A program made the position numbers and the translations under genes. This document shows positions 8,394 to 18,321 of a stretch of DNA of 64,000 nt, piece after piece. Numbering within the stretch: the first letter of the stretch is position 1; every line of letters starts with the position of its first letter. Location: positions 60,932-124,931 of the forward strand of contig NZ_FODJ01000004.1 in the NCBI RefSeq assembly GCF_900110345.1. The letters run 5' to 3'. Origin of the DNA: Amphibacillus marinus. GTDB lineage: Bacteria; Bacillota; Bacilli; Bacillales; Amphibacillaceae. A model generated the notes under the pieces. The model ran no database searches. It had not been told where the DNA came from and saw only the letters and a program-made list of their open reading frames with translations.

Positions 8394-9578
8394 TTAGCCT
8401 TCAGCCTTCTCCCCAAATAACTCTGGAATCATGGTAAAACCATCAATAATAGTATCTTCTTCAACTTCAATCATTAAATAACGTTTTCCAGCGAAGTGGA
8501 CCTGGCGCACGTGCCGTAAATCCTCAGGACTAACAGCAACATTGGCAATCTTTGTATTAATCTTAATCGATTTTGATTTATATTTAGGGACAATATTTTT
8601 GGCTTTTAACTCATATTGGTCGTCATCAATCACATTATGAAAGGCTGTCTGGATTTTCTCAGTATCAATATCTTCAACCCCACTATGCTTCAAGACTTGT
8701 TCGACATCTTTGTAGTCAAGCCGAGCGATTTCTTCCTCTGAATCTTGTTCTTCAACAACGCGATTAATTTCTTCATAAACATTAGCAAGTGTAGCTGTAT
8801 TTAATTTATGCCCAACTGCATCACGGACAATCTCTTCAAAGATAATTTTGTCCTCTTGAGCAGTAATCGACTCCTCAGCATTAAGGACCGTATCAATAAA
8901 TTCTACATCTGGTTCATTTGCTTTTGGTGCTGCGTAAAGGATGTGATTAACATCGGCACTATTGTCAGTAAAGCACGGAAATAGAAAGCCGCCAATTGGT
9001 TGAGTTAAGTTAATAATCGGATCAACAATGACATTATATTTAAAGGCTTTCTCGACATAGTCAAAAAGGAGTTCCTTTTTAGGGTCCTGTGTTTTATTCA
9101 TACTGCACAAAATAAATTGATGAGAATAAACCGCATCCCGGTCACTTTCTTCTGTATCCGTATTCGATTTCTTCATTGGTTTTAAGTAATCGCCCTTTAC
9201 AAAGGTAACAACAATATCCATATCGTACTCACGCTCAGCGAGCATTTTTTCTACTAGCTTCAGCATTTGTGCTTTCCAATCTTCACCATTATCAGTAAGT
9301 AAGCCTTGGTGGAGAATAAGCTGACTTGGGTCTTCACAATCAGTTTGAAATTTTAATTCAAACAGCTTTTCATCAATTGCCCCCGTTAATACCTTTTTAA
9401 AGTTCGCTAGAAACAGCTCTTGTTCATCTTGATCTAGAATATTAAAGGGTCGACTCTGCTGATGATAGACCTCACTCGATTCCTTCATAATATAAACATT
9501 AAATATCTCACTGATATGTAATAAATCATTTTCTTTTTTAAATTGCTTCTTTAGGTTAGCAATATCTTTTTTATTCAT
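8394..9578 (-). CDS. DUF4317 family protein
   Basis: 394 residues starting MNKKDIANLKKQFK, with a near-ideal AGGAGGT ribosome site. The sequence fits DUF4317, a soluble acidic protein family of unknown function found mainly in Firmicutes. No signal peptide, membrane segment or catalytic motif is evident. It is transcribed alone, convergent with the Zur operon. Bases 9127-9221, encoding residues around 120-151, are duplicated exactly at the left edge of the window. Confidence in the coding call is high; function is unknown. Confidence 0.85.
   Translation of the reverse strand: MNKKDIANLKKQFKKENDLLHISEIFNVYIMKESSEVYHQQSRPFNILDQDEQELFLANFKKVLTGAIDEKLFELKFQTDCEDPSQLILHQGLLTDNGEDWKAQMLKLVEKMLAEREYDMDIVVTFVKGDYLKPMKKSNTDTEESDRDAVYSHQFILCSMNKTQDPKKELLFDYVEKAFKYNVIVDPIINLTQPIGGFLFPCFTDNSADVNHILYAAPKANEPDVEFIDTVLNAEESITAQEDKIIFEEIVRDAVGHKLNTATLANVYEEINRVVEEQDSEEEIARLDYKDVEQVLKHSGVEDIDTEKIQTAFHNVIDDDQYELKAKNIVPKYKSKSIKINTKIANVAVSPEDLRHVRQVHFAGKRYLMIEVEEDTIIDGFTMIPELFGEKAEG
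9127..9221 (-). repeat. 95-bp segment duplicated at window bases 1-95
   Basis: This is the intact partner of the left-edge fragment. It lies inside the DUF4317 reading frame, which is uninterrupted, so this copy is the original. Confidence 0.9.
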
Positions 9579-9606
9579 GGTCAGACCTCCTGTATTAGCA
9601 ATTCAA

Positions 9607-9638
9607 AAGCACCGCTCACCTTGGATTGAGCGGTGCTT
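9607..9638. terminator. Hairpin, probable terminator
   Basis: Perfect 12-bp stem AAGCACCGCTCA/TGAGCGGTGCTT with an 8-base loop. It overlaps the stop codon of the small minus-strand ORF and lies upstream of the DUF4317 gene. On the minus strand it is followed only by TTGAATT, so termination may be partial. Confidence 0.55.
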
Positions 9639-9798
9639 AGCAGTTGCTGTTTGTTGATTTGTAATGTAAGTAATAGAAATAGCCACTTAAGCAAAAACCG
9701 ATAAGAATAAAAAAAACAAACAACGGTCCAGGATGGATTTCAAATCGAGCTGCTAGAAAAAACTTAAGTAATAATAACGTAAAAGACCAAAGTAACAC
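9637..9798 (-). CDS. Possible small two-helix membrane protein
   Basis: A 53-codon frame with a GTG start (complement of 9796-9798) and AGGA six bases upstream. It encodes two hydrophobic stretches (about residues 3-15 and 25-42) around an RFEIHPGP turn, ending in a polar tail. Its stop lies in the arm of a hairpin. Composition and the ribosome site support coding, but no family was recognised and an earlier ATG is not available in frame. Confidence 0.4.
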   Translation of the reverse strand: MLLWSFTLLLLKFFLAARFEIHPGPLFVFFILIGFCLSGYFYYLHYKSTNSNC

Positions 9799-9880
9799 TA
9801 ACGTTCCTGAAATGAGATAAATAGTGACTCACACCCATCAGATAAAGTCGGTTGATTGCTAATCATTCGCTAATTATATT

Positions 9881-10600
9881 CTACAGCTGATAGATCTCTC
9901 GTGCAATAGTTTCAATTAGGAAAATAACTGGGACTTGAGTGGTCACGTTGGTATGGAGATTAAACTCTTCCGTAATATAATAGGAGATATTGACGTCAGA
10001 GATCTTGGCAATTGTTGAAAGTTTGTTATTGGTAATACTAACAATCTTGCTTCCTTCTTGCTTTAACTTATTTACCTGAGAAATAGTAAAAGGGTTCTCT
10101 CCTGAGACTGATAAAGCAATTGTCACACTTTTATTTTTTAATTTGGCATGTAAGGGATAAGAGAAGTCTTTAATATAAGTCGAGAATTTGCCTAAACCTG
10201 AGAAGTATCTTGCCCCATACTCGGCCAAGATACCAGAGCTACCGTTACCAATAAAGATAACATTTTCTGCGTCCGAAACAAGACTGGCAGCCCGTCCAAT
10301 CTGTTCATCACGATCAGCATGAAGCGTCCGTTCAAAAAATTCAAGTATCGCATGCTGACTACTTTTAATTGGCTGCTTTTTCCCTTCTTGAAGCTCCATC
10401 TTAAGCTTGGTTTTAAATTCTGAGAAGCCCTCACAATTAAGCTTCTTACAGAATCGCAGAATGGTTGCAGTTGAAACATGGGTAGCGTCTGCAAGCTCTC
10501 TAATGCGCATGTAGGCAACTTTCTCGATATTCTGACAAATATAATGATAAATGCCCATCTCTAAATCATTAAATGATGAAATTATTTGACTTGTGAACAC
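9881..10600 (-). CDS. MurR/RpiR family transcriptional regulator
   Basis: 239 residues. The N-terminal 75 form the RpiR helix-turn-helix (THVSTATILRFCKKL near 39-53). The rest is a SIS sugar-phosphate isomerase-like domain with GNGSSGILA near 118 and ALSVSGENP near 157 for ligand binding. The start is a GTG with AGGGAT upstream. It is divergent from the phospho-beta-glucosidase gene at 10848, with a 247-base gap that should hold both promoters. It likely controls that gene in response to a phosphorylated sugar, as is usual for the family. Confidence 0.85.
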   Translation of the reverse strand: MFTSQIISSFNDLEMGIYHYICQNIEKVAYMRIRELADATHVSTATILRFCKKLNCEGFSEFKTKLKMELQEGKKQPIKSSQHAILEFFERTLHADRDEQIGRAASLVSDAENVIFIGNGSSGILAEYGARYFSGLGKFSTYIKDFSYPLHAKLKNKSVTIALSVSGENPFTISQVNKLKQEGSKIVSITNNKLSTIAKISDVNISYYITEEFNLHTNVTTQVPVIFLIETIAREIYQL

Positions 10601-10787
10601 CTAAATCCCTGCTTTCTTAATGAAAAGAATAACAACAAGCGTATTGCGTTAATTTAATAGCCAATCATTATGACGAAGTAAGCTTATAAATCAAAGTATA
10701 TCATATGACACAGTGTGTTACAATTTTGTCACAAGTAACTAGGCAGGATAATTAGAACAGAAATGTAAAAGTAGCTATTAAAGTTAG

Positions 10788-12302
<1,515 letters not shown>

Positions 12303-12309
12303 ATGGTAA

Positions 12310-12350
12310 AAAAAGAAAAAACCTCTATAACATAGAGGTTTTTTCTTTTT
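12310..12350 (+). terminator. Intrinsic terminator after GH1 gene
   Basis: A 13-bp stem AAAAAACCTCTAT/ATAGAGGTTTTTT with a 3-base loop, extended by A- and T-rich flanks and ending in a T-run. It starts 8 bases after the stop codon. Confidence 0.95.
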
Positions 12351-12443
12351 GCCGTCATGTTTTTTATTTTTTGATAAAATAAGGGTTAGACCGTATCTTT
12401 TTTTAGATTTCTCTCGTTTAAGTAAATGAAGGGGGTAAATAAC

Positions 12444-13103
12444 ATGCATTTTAATGAAAGTTGGCAGCAACATCAATCTTCGCTGCGCAAGGCGTGCTTA
12501 TTGTTTACACAAAATTATCATGATGCGGAGGATTTAATGCAAGCAACGTGGCTTAAAGCCTACCAACGACTGGGTGATAAGGAGTTTACAGTTTCTACAG
12601 CGTATTTCACGACCATCGCAAAGCATTTATGGATTGATCAAAGGCGTCGTAAGAATTTACCTTGCACAAATATTGACCAAGAGGCGCTTTTGCAAATTCC
12701 AAGTCGAGCAGTGAGTGATACAAGTGAGCTTACTTGTCTATTAAATTTGCTTGTTACCCACCTTACGACTAAACAGCTTATTATGTTCTTGTTAGCGGAT
12801 GTCACATATTGTTCATTAGCAGAAATCGCGCAGTTAACACAAACGTCTCTTGGAGCGGTTAAAGCAAGCTTATTTCGTGCAAGGCAAAATGTTGATCGAT
12901 ATGTCCGGGGTCAATTAGATAAAGATGTTGAGTTGGCGGACGAAGAGTCAATCCTTCGTGTGCAATTGTATGTTCAAGCGTTACAAAGTGGTGATCACCA
13001 ATTACTATCCCAGCTACTGAACGAGCAATTATCTGTAGCAACATTGTATGCGATCAGTCAGCAATCATTAGGGCAATCCGCAACCATTTACATGTGTGCT
13101 TAG
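12444..13103 (+). CDS. ECF-type RNA polymerase sigma factor
   Basis: 219 residues from the ATG at 12444, placed 9 bases after GAAGGGGG; the upstream ATG at 12426 precedes the ribosome site. Sigma region 2 has DAEDLMQATWLKAY near 28-41. Region 4 (about 100-150) has a helix-turn-helix with SLGAVKASLFRARQN. A further 65-residue tail resembles a shortened SnoaL-like extension seen in some ECF groups. No anti-sigma gene is adjacent. The next gene is a ClpP paralog 28 bases on, so sigma and protease are probably co-transcribed; ClpP may control the sigma factor or be its target, which is inference. Confidence 0.83.
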   Translation: MHFNESWQQHQSSLRKACLLFTQNYHDAEDLMQATWLKAYQRLGDKEFTVSTAYFTTIAKHLWIDQRRRKNLPCTNIDQEALLQIPSRAVSDTSELTCLLNLLVTHLTTKQLIMFLLADVTYCSLAEIAQLTQTSLGAVKASLFRARQNVDRYVRGQLDKDVELADEESILRVQLYVQALQSGDHQLLSQLLNEQLSVATLYAISQQSLGQSATIYMCA

Positions 13104-13131
13104 CAGTTATTATTGAAAAGGGGTGCTATTC

Positions 13132-13716
13132 ATGAGTATACCGATACCATACGTCATTGACCAGACAGCAACAGGGGAAAGAAGCTACGATATTTATTCA
13201 AGGCTACTAAAAGATCGAATTATCTTTATTGGCTCAGAGATTAATGATGCCCTGGCTAATAGTGTTACTGCACAATTGCTCTTCCTTGATTCACAGGATA
13301 CCCAGGCAGATATCTCAATTTATATTAATAGCCCAGGCGGCTCGATTTCAGCTGGCTTTGCCATGCTCGATACGATGGAGCACGTAAGAGCGGATATTAA
13401 AACAATATGTATTGGTATGGCAGCTTCCTTTGGAGCACTGTTACTGCTTGCTGGTACAGAGGGAAAGCGCTATGCTTTGCCAAATGCAGAAATTATGCTC
13501 CATCAGCCCTCGGGTGGGGTAAAGGGTCAAGCAACCGATATGAACATTTATGCACGTCGAATTTTGAAGCAACGTCAAGCGATTAATCAACTTATTGCCG
13601 ATCGCACAGGACAGCCGGTTGATAAGGTTGCAACCGATGTTGAACGTGATTATTTTCTATCTGCTCATGAGGCTAAAGCATATGGTGTGGTTGACCATAT
13701 TTTAACAAGAAATTAA
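13132..13716 (+). CDS. clpP: ATP-dependent Clp protease proteolytic subunit ClpP
   Basis: 194 residues from the ATG at 13132 behind AAAAGGGG. The catalytic triad is visible: S99 in GMAASFG, H124 in MLHQP and D173 in ERDYF, with the NSPGGS oxyanion loop. It forms the barrel peptidase that works with ClpX or ClpC. Phe follows the active-site Ser where Met is usual, and the gene sits next to an ECF sigma factor, not in the normal clpP context. This suggests an extra, specialised ClpP paralog. Confidence 0.92.
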   Translation: MSIPIPYVIDQTATGERSYDIYSRLLKDRIIFIGSEINDALANSVTAQLLFLDSQDTQADISIYINSPGGSISAGFAMLDTMEHVRADIKTICIGMAASFGALLLLAGTEGKRYALPNAEIMLHQPSGGVKGQATDMNIYARRILKQRQAINQLIADRTGQPVDKVATDVERDYFLSAHEAKAYGVVDHILTRN

Positions 13717-13723
13717 GCTAAGT

Positions 13724-13758
13724 AATAGGGTGCCATTTTTGGTGCACCTATTTTTTTT
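13724..13758 (+). terminator. Intrinsic terminator after clpP
   Basis: Stem AATAGG/CCTATT continued by TGC/GCA with a one-base bulge, followed by a run of eight T. Confidence 0.88.
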
Positions 13759-13992
13759 GTTAGTGCTGGGCGGACGATAATTAACTATCATACATAGTAA
13801 TAGCAATGATAGAGAAGAAGGAATGGCATTCATCAGCCATGCATATCAAGATGTGCCGTTCAAATTGTCGAGTAAGGGGAAGAGACAATAATTGGCGCCG
13901 CCACCGTCACCATCATCCAGCGCTTTCCTCTAGGGAGCTGTATATTGCTTGCTTTAATGAGAAGAAATTAAGATCATTTGGCTCTAAAGAGC

Positions 13993-14001
13993 TGTGGATA
14001 A
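13993..14001 (-). other. DnaA box (perfect)
   Basis: TGTGGATAA is the complement of the consensus DnaA box TTATCCACA. It lies 290 bases from two inverted box-like sites in a region without clear genes. Confidence 0.5.
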
Positions 14002-14290
14002 GTTTGTAATTAAAATCACGGGAGGGAATGAAGATGGTGTGCTCGTGTGACATCAAAGATCGCCTTAAAGTAGGAAGGAAAAGTTGGACAATTAATGGTG
14101 GGATCGCAGTAGCCTAATAGAAGGTAATTATTTAAATAGCTTTCAAGCGCTCTAATCATAGCACAGGAAATCACGGGAATGCTAAAGGAGAACATGCTGA
14201 CTTTTAAGCTAGCGAATTTGGCACAGAGGACTTTGCTTATTTCTTGTAAGAACGTCAGGGTATCTATGTTCATGTGAGGGCCACCGGTAT

Positions 14291-14310
14291 TTATCAACAG
14301 CTTATCCACA
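14291..14310 (+). other. Pair of DnaA boxes, one perfect
   Basis: TTATCAACA at 14291-14299 (one mismatch) is followed two bases later by the perfect box TTATCCACA at 14302-14310, in the same orientation. Close spacing resembles chromosomal DnaA-box clusters outside the origin. No other origin features (dnaA, dnaN, DUE) are present. Confidence 0.5.
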
Positions 14311-14412
14311 TCACCAGCTTGTGTTTAATAGTAATGAGCAATCACTTTTGTTGATTCACCAGGCTTTTCTAAATAGTGCAGCAAACTATGTTCTATGGGA
14401 GATGGAGATTAA

Positions 14413-14937
14413 ATGAAGGCATTATTAGTTATTGATGTGCAAGATGGAATTATTAAGAGTGGGGCATTTAATAAAGAAATTGCTAAGATAGAGGTAACGA
14501 TTCAAGCATTTCGAGCCAAGAATCGACCTGTTATTTTCTTACAGCACTTTGACCAAGATCACCAGAGTCCATTACATCGTGACAACTCAGGTTCAAAGAT
14601 AAATAAAGTGCTACGGCCATATGCGGAAATAATTATTGAAAAACAAACACCAAGTGGTTTTTTTAAAACTGAATTGGCGAGCGTCTTGGAGAGACTAGAA
14701 ATAGACCAACTGTTTATTACAGGGTTTGAAGCAGAGTTCTGTTGTTTTTTTACAGCAGTTGCCGCTTTTGATCGCGGCTTTAAGGTGTCAGTAATTGAAG
14801 ATGCAATTGGTGCAGTTAACACAGGAGCAACCTATCAAATGGCTGATTTAGATGTGAAACGATTTGTTGGTACGGTTTTAAAATGGTCAAACGCTGCTGA
14901 AGTAATAAATGCACAGGAAGCTGCTTGTCGTTTATAG
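14413..14937 (+). CDS. Isochorismatase-family cysteine hydrolase
   Basis: 174 residues with the family triad: D8 in VIDVQ, a lysine near 77 (EKQTPSGF) and C110 in EAEFCC. Proteins of this size hydrolyse amides such as nicotinamide or small carbamoyl compounds, or are uncharacterised. The cis-peptide segment before the cysteine is GFEAE, which differs from the usual G-x-x-T-x-x-C, so the substrate cannot be assigned. GGAGATGGAGAT precedes the start. It is convergent with the YetF gene 30 bases away. Confidence 0.85.
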   Translation: MKALLVIDVQDGIIKSGAFNKEIAKIEVTIQAFRAKNRPVIFLQHFDQDHQSPLHRDNSGSKINKVLRPYAEIIIEKQTPSGFFKTELASVLERLEIDQLFITGFEAEFCCFFTAVAAFDRGFKVSVIEDAIGAVNTGATYQMADLDVKRFVGTVLKWSNAAEVINAQEAACRL

Positions 14938-14966
14938 AATTGAGTATAATAAGGGCTTTTACTTAG

Positions 14967-15689
14967 CTATAGTTTAATTAATGGAATTTCTATATTTGTT
15001 AGATTTTTCAATGTAACATGCAGCTCTAACTTGCTATTTATCGTTGCTAAAAAGACCTCGTTAAGATCGCCAATGTTACGTTGATCTAGTTGTCTAAATA
15101 ACCATTGCTCATCCGTTTTGACATGTTTTAAAATATCTCGATCAATGACACCTTCAATAATGACAGGAAAGGTAATGGCGGGTTGAGCTTCTAACGAGCC
15201 AATATCAGCCTTAGTAACATTGCGCTTGTCGCTCTTTTTTAATACGGTAAGTACGCCATTGGGTTCAATAATACCTGTCTCCACATCATTAATATCAAAG
15301 ACATCCTTTTCACGGAGCATTTGGAAAATAATATCAGTTGTGTAGCGAATTGTGCGTAGGTTTTTATATAATAGCTGACCATTAGTAATGACAACAGTTG
15401 GTTCAAATGTTAACAATCTGTTTAATCGCTGACTTGCGCGCTTCCAATTGGCAATGGTACGTTGTAATAAGGCAATGGAAATGATTGCCACAATAGTGGG
15501 GAAATGCTCGATGTCTGGGTCGGCAATATCTGCCCCAACAACTGAACCGAGTACAATAATAATGAGAAAGTCAAATACTGGTAATTGTCCAATTGCCCGC
15601 TTACCCATGTAAAGAACAATAAAAAGTAGTAGTGGGATGATCGTAATAATACGGCCAATGATTAATGCGGAATTACTTAAATAATCCAT
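14967..15689 (-). CDS. DUF421 (YetF family) membrane protein
   Basis: 240 residues with three N-terminal membrane helices (about 8-28, 36-56, 62-80). A cytoplasmic DUF421 domain follows, with a PTVVITNGQLLYKNL-type motif near 97 and VLTVLKKS near 150. Bacillus has several YetF/YdfR/YkjA paralogs, some tied to spore germinant-receptor function or stress. The role here is unknown. The ribosome site is weak. It is monocistronic. Confidence 0.87.
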   Translation of the reverse strand: MDYLSNSALIIGRIITIIPLLLFIVLYMGKRAIGQLPVFDFLIIIVLGSVVGADIADPDIEHFPTIVAIISIALLQRTIANWKRASQRLNRLLTFEPTVVITNGQLLYKNLRTIRYTTDIIFQMLREKDVFDINDVETGIIEPNGVLTVLKKSDKRNVTKADIGSLEAQPAITFPVIIEGVIDRDILKHVKTDEQWLFRQLDQRNIGDLNEVFLATINSKLELHVTLKNLTNIEIPLIKL

Positions 15690-15783
15690 TTAATGCCCTG
15701 CCCTAATGTTAAGATTTAGTGTTATTAGCCTGTCCGATTACTCGTTATCCATACTAATGAAGAAACATAAAGGTGTATACGGC

Positions 15784-15822
15784 AAAAAACCATGCTAACC
15801 AAAGCTGGCTAACATGGTTTTT
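15784..15822 (-). terminator. Terminator of the ahpC-ahpF operon
   Basis: Stem AAAAACCATG/CATGGTTTTT, extended inward by TAACC against GGCTAA. It lies just after the ahpF stop, with a T-run on the minus strand. Confidence 0.9.
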
Positions 15823-15829
15823 AAATAAT

Positions 15830-17356
15830 TTAATTTCGAATCAAATAATCGAAGGCGCCGAGTGATGCTGTGGCACCAGAACCCATTGAAACAATAATTT
15901 GTTTGTAGGGGGTATCGGTACAATCGCCAGCAGCGAACACACCTTTCAAACTTGTTTGATTATGCTTATCAACGACAATTTCACCCATTCGATTACGTTC
16001 AACGGTGTCCCCTAGCCAATCGGTATTAGGAACTAGACCAATTTGAACGAAAACACCAGCAAGCTCAATATGATGGTGATCATTCGTCTCACGATCAATA
16101 TAGCTTATGCCATTTACTGTGTCATCTCCGGTAATCTCTGTTGTTTGTGCATTTAAAACAACATCAACATTTGGTAGGGTGTGTAGCCGTTCTTGCAGCA
16201 CTGCATCAGCTTTTAATTCAGGTAAAAATTCAAGCACCGTTACATGCTTAACAATACCGGCCAAATCAATCGCAGCTTCAACACCTGAGTTACCGCCACC
16301 AATAACTGCAACATGCTTACCTTCAAACAATGGTCCATCACAGTGGGGGCAATAGGCGACCCCTTTGTTTTTAAACTCTGCTTCACCAGGTACGCCAATA
16401 TTACGCCAACGTGCCCCAGTTGAAATAATTACTGCTTTACTTTTTAATGTTGCACCATTATCTAGTGCGACCTCAAAGAGTTCATTTTTTTCTAAACCAG
16501 TTGCTTGGAGGCTTTTCATAATATCTACGTTATAATCATTGACGTGCGCCTCAACGCTCGCCATGAGCTTAGGTCCTTCAGTATACGAAGTGCTAATGAA
16601 ATTCTCAATCCCTAGTGTATCCATTACTTGACCACCAAAGCGATCAGCAACAATACCTGTGCGAATGCCTTTTCTTGCAGCATAAATGGCAGCACTTGCT
16701 CCGGCTGGACCACCACCAACAACAAGGATATCAAATGGATCTTTTTCATTAATTGAGCTAGTATCAGGACCAGAACCGATCTTTGCTAAGATGTCATCAA
16801 GTGTCATTCGACCAGATTCCATAAATTCACCGTTCAAGTAAACGGATGGGACCGCCATAATGTTCTTACTTTCGACCTCATCCTTAAAAGCTGAGCCTTC
16901 GACCATTGTATGGGTAATGTTAGGGTTCAACACACTCATGACATTTAATGCCTGCACAACATCTGGACAGTTGTGGCATGACAGACTGACATAAGTGATA
17001 AAGTTATAGCTACCTTCAATTGCTTTAATTTGCTCTACTTGACTGGCTTCAATCTTGGGTGCACGGCCACTTACTTGAAGAAGCGCCATAATTAAAGAAG
17101 TGAACTCATGACCAAGTGGAACACCAGCGAAGGTAACACCTGTTACTTCGTCCTTGCGACTAATGCTAAAGCTTGGCGTGCGGTCTAAGCTTGCCTCTTC
17201 AACTGAGATCAGTGCTGACATTGATGAGATTTCATCAACAAGCTCTTTAGTCTCTAGAGAAAACTTGTCGTCACCAAGGCTAACCTTGATGACGATGTCG
17301 TTTTCTAAAAGCTCTAAATATTGTTTTAGTTGCTGTTTAATGTCTTGATCTAACAT
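15830..17356 (-). CDS. ahpF: Alkyl hydroperoxide reductase subunit F (NADH:peroxiredoxin reductase)
   Basis: 508 residues; the ATG is ten bases after AAGGAG. The N-terminal double-thioredoxin-like domain holds CHNC near 126-129. The C-terminal pyridine-nucleotide reductase has the FAD motif GGGPAGAS, a second disulfide YCPHC near 340 and the NADH motif GGGNSG. It uses NADH to re-reduce AhpC and, with oxygen, can act as an H2O2-forming NADH oxidase, the route by which Amphibacillus and other facultative anaerobes lacking respiration remove oxygen. It lies 14 bases after ahpC. Confidence 0.95.
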   Translation of the reverse strand: MLDQDIKQQLKQYLELLENDIVIKVSLGDDKFSLETKELVDEISSMSALISVEEASLDRTPSFSISRKDEVTGVTFAGVPLGHEFTSLIMALLQVSGRAPKIEASQVEQIKAIEGSYNFITYVSLSCHNCPDVVQALNVMSVLNPNITHTMVEGSAFKDEVESKNIMAVPSVYLNGEFMESGRMTLDDILAKIGSGPDTSSINEKDPFDILVVGGGPAGASAAIYAARKGIRTGIVADRFGGQVMDTLGIENFISTSYTEGPKLMASVEAHVNDYNVDIMKSLQATGLEKNELFEVALDNGATLKSKAVIISTGARWRNIGVPGEAEFKNKGVAYCPHCDGPLFEGKHVAVIGGGNSGVEAAIDLAGIVKHVTVLEFLPELKADAVLQERLHTLPNVDVVLNAQTTEITGDDTVNGISYIDRETNDHHHIELAGVFVQIGLVPNTDWLGDTVERNRMGEIVVDKHNQTSLKGVFAAGDCTDTPYKQIIVSMGSGATASLGAFDYLIRN

Positions 17357-17370
17357 ACTTATCAAACTCC

Positions 17371-17937
17371 TTAAATTTTTCCAACAATATCAAGACTTGG
17401 CTTAAGTGTTTCCGATCCTTCTTCCCATTTCGCCGGACATACTTCACCTGGATTTTTACGGACATACTGAGCTGCTTTTACTTTATTAATTAATGTGCTT
17501 GCATCACGACCAATACCACCAGCATTAATTTCAACAGCTTGAATGACACCATCTGGATCAATGATGAAGGTACCACGGTCAGCTAGACCAGCTTCTTCAT
17601 CTAAAACATCAAAGTTACGAGAAATAACCTGAGATGGATCACCAATAAGTGGATACTCAATAGAGCTTACAGCTGTTGAATGCTCGTGCCATGCTTTATG
17701 CACAAAATGCGTATCTGTAGATACACCATATATTTCAACATCTAATTCTTTAAGTGCTGCGTATTCTTTCTGTAGATCCTCTAGTTCAGTCGGACACACA
17801 AAAGAAAAGTCGGCTGGATAAAAACAAACAATGCTCCATTTACCTTTCAAGTTTTCTTCTGTTACCTCAAAGAAATCTTTTCCTGCTTGAAATGCTTGTG
17901 CTGAAAATGGTTGTACTTCTGTACCAATAAGAGACAT
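17371..17937 (-). CDS. ahpC: Alkyl hydroperoxide reductase subunit C (2-Cys peroxiredoxin)
   Basis: 188 residues starting [11 protein letters not shown] behind AAAGGAGGAAG; an earlier in-frame ATG would add 14 residues upstream of the ribosome site. The peroxidatic cysteine is in FVCPTE near 47 and the resolving cysteine is in GEVCPAKW near 167. It reduces H2O2 and organic peroxides in the cytoplasm and forms one operon with ahpF. Confidence 0.96.
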   Translation of the reverse strand: MSLIGTEVQPFSAQAFQAGKDFFEVTEENLKGKWSIVCFYPADFSFVCPTELEDLQKEYAALKELDVEIYGVSTDTHFVHKAWHEHSTAVSSIEYPLIGDPSQVISRNFDVLDEEAGLADRGTFIIDPDGVIQAVEINAGGIGRDASTLINKVKAAQYVRKNPGEVCPAKWEEGSETLKPSLDIVGKI

Positions 17938-18005
17938 AAATTGTCTTCCTCCTTTAAATTGTTGTTGAATAATTACCATCAGCTCATAAAAGTAGATGTT
18001 ATTAA

Positions 18006-18020
18006 CGATAATTATTCTAA
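18006..18020 (-). promoter_or_regulatory. PerR/Fur-like operator of ahpCF
   Basis: On the minus strand it reads TTAGAATAATTATCG and agrees with the PerR 7-1-7 consensus TTATAAT-N-ATTATAA at 11 of 14 positions. It sits just downstream of the -10. PerR control of ahpCF is usual in Bacillus; the match to a Fur box is similar, so the assignment rests on context. Confidence 0.5.
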
Positions 18021-18033
18021 TTCGATATAAGTT

Positions 18034-18061
18034 ATTATAAAGGATCTGTTTTATATGTCAA
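18034..18061 (-). promoter_or_regulatory. ahpC promoter
   Basis: On the minus strand TTGACA (18056-18061) and TATAAT (18034-18039) are both perfect, separated by 16 bases. A strong vegetative promoter about 100 bases before ahpC. Confidence 0.85.
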
Positions 18062-18090
18062 GCATAACGATTTTTTGTTGTTTAGAGATA

Positions 18091-18114
18091 AAACACTACT
18101 GTTTTATAGTGTTT
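18091..18114. promoter_or_regulatory. Interrupted palindrome, probable operator
   Basis: AAACACTA and TAGTGTTT form a perfect 8-bp inverted repeat with an 8-base gap. Its right arm overlaps a TTGACA at 18113-18118 reading toward the DUF3298 gene, and it lies 30 bases behind the ahpC -35. It could serve either direction. The cognate regulator is unknown. Confidence 0.5.
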
Positions 18115-18321
18115 GACAAGCTATTACAAATATACTGATTATTTTTAGCTATTAAGTATAGCTTAATTACAAAATGATTTTATTATCGTTTATCCATCAG
18201 TATTTGATAAGGAGTATTTGTAAAAAGCGTGATGCCCTTCATAAGTCTTGGCTATCCAAAAAATCTAAGTTCTGTATCTTCTACTTCTACGCATATGATA
18301 AAGAAGAATGGGGGTAGAATG

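Larger units (their letters stand above)
13759..14412. other. Gene-poor 650-bp interval
   Basis: No convincing gene was found. A 67-codon plus frame (13806-14009) and a 97-codon minus frame (14016-14309) exist but match nothing recognised and lack good ribosome sites. The interval carries three DnaA-box-like 9-mers, listed separately, and repeats the phrase AATCACGGGA at about 14012 and 14170. It may be regulatory DNA, a small RNA locus or a decayed gene. Confidence 0.5.

Noticed and set aside
13806-14009. 67-codon His/Arg-rich plus frame
   Set aside because: No recognised family, weak ribosome site and unusual composition; kept only as part of the gene-poor interval.
14016-14309. 97-codon minus frame
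   Set aside because: No family recognised; the start lies inside the DnaA-box pair and no good ribosome site precedes it. Could be a decayed gene but not supported.
18024-18040. Second PerR-like half-site overlapping the ahpC -10
   Set aside because: Only the TTATAAT half matches; the other half fits poorly, and the match is explained by the -10 hexamer.
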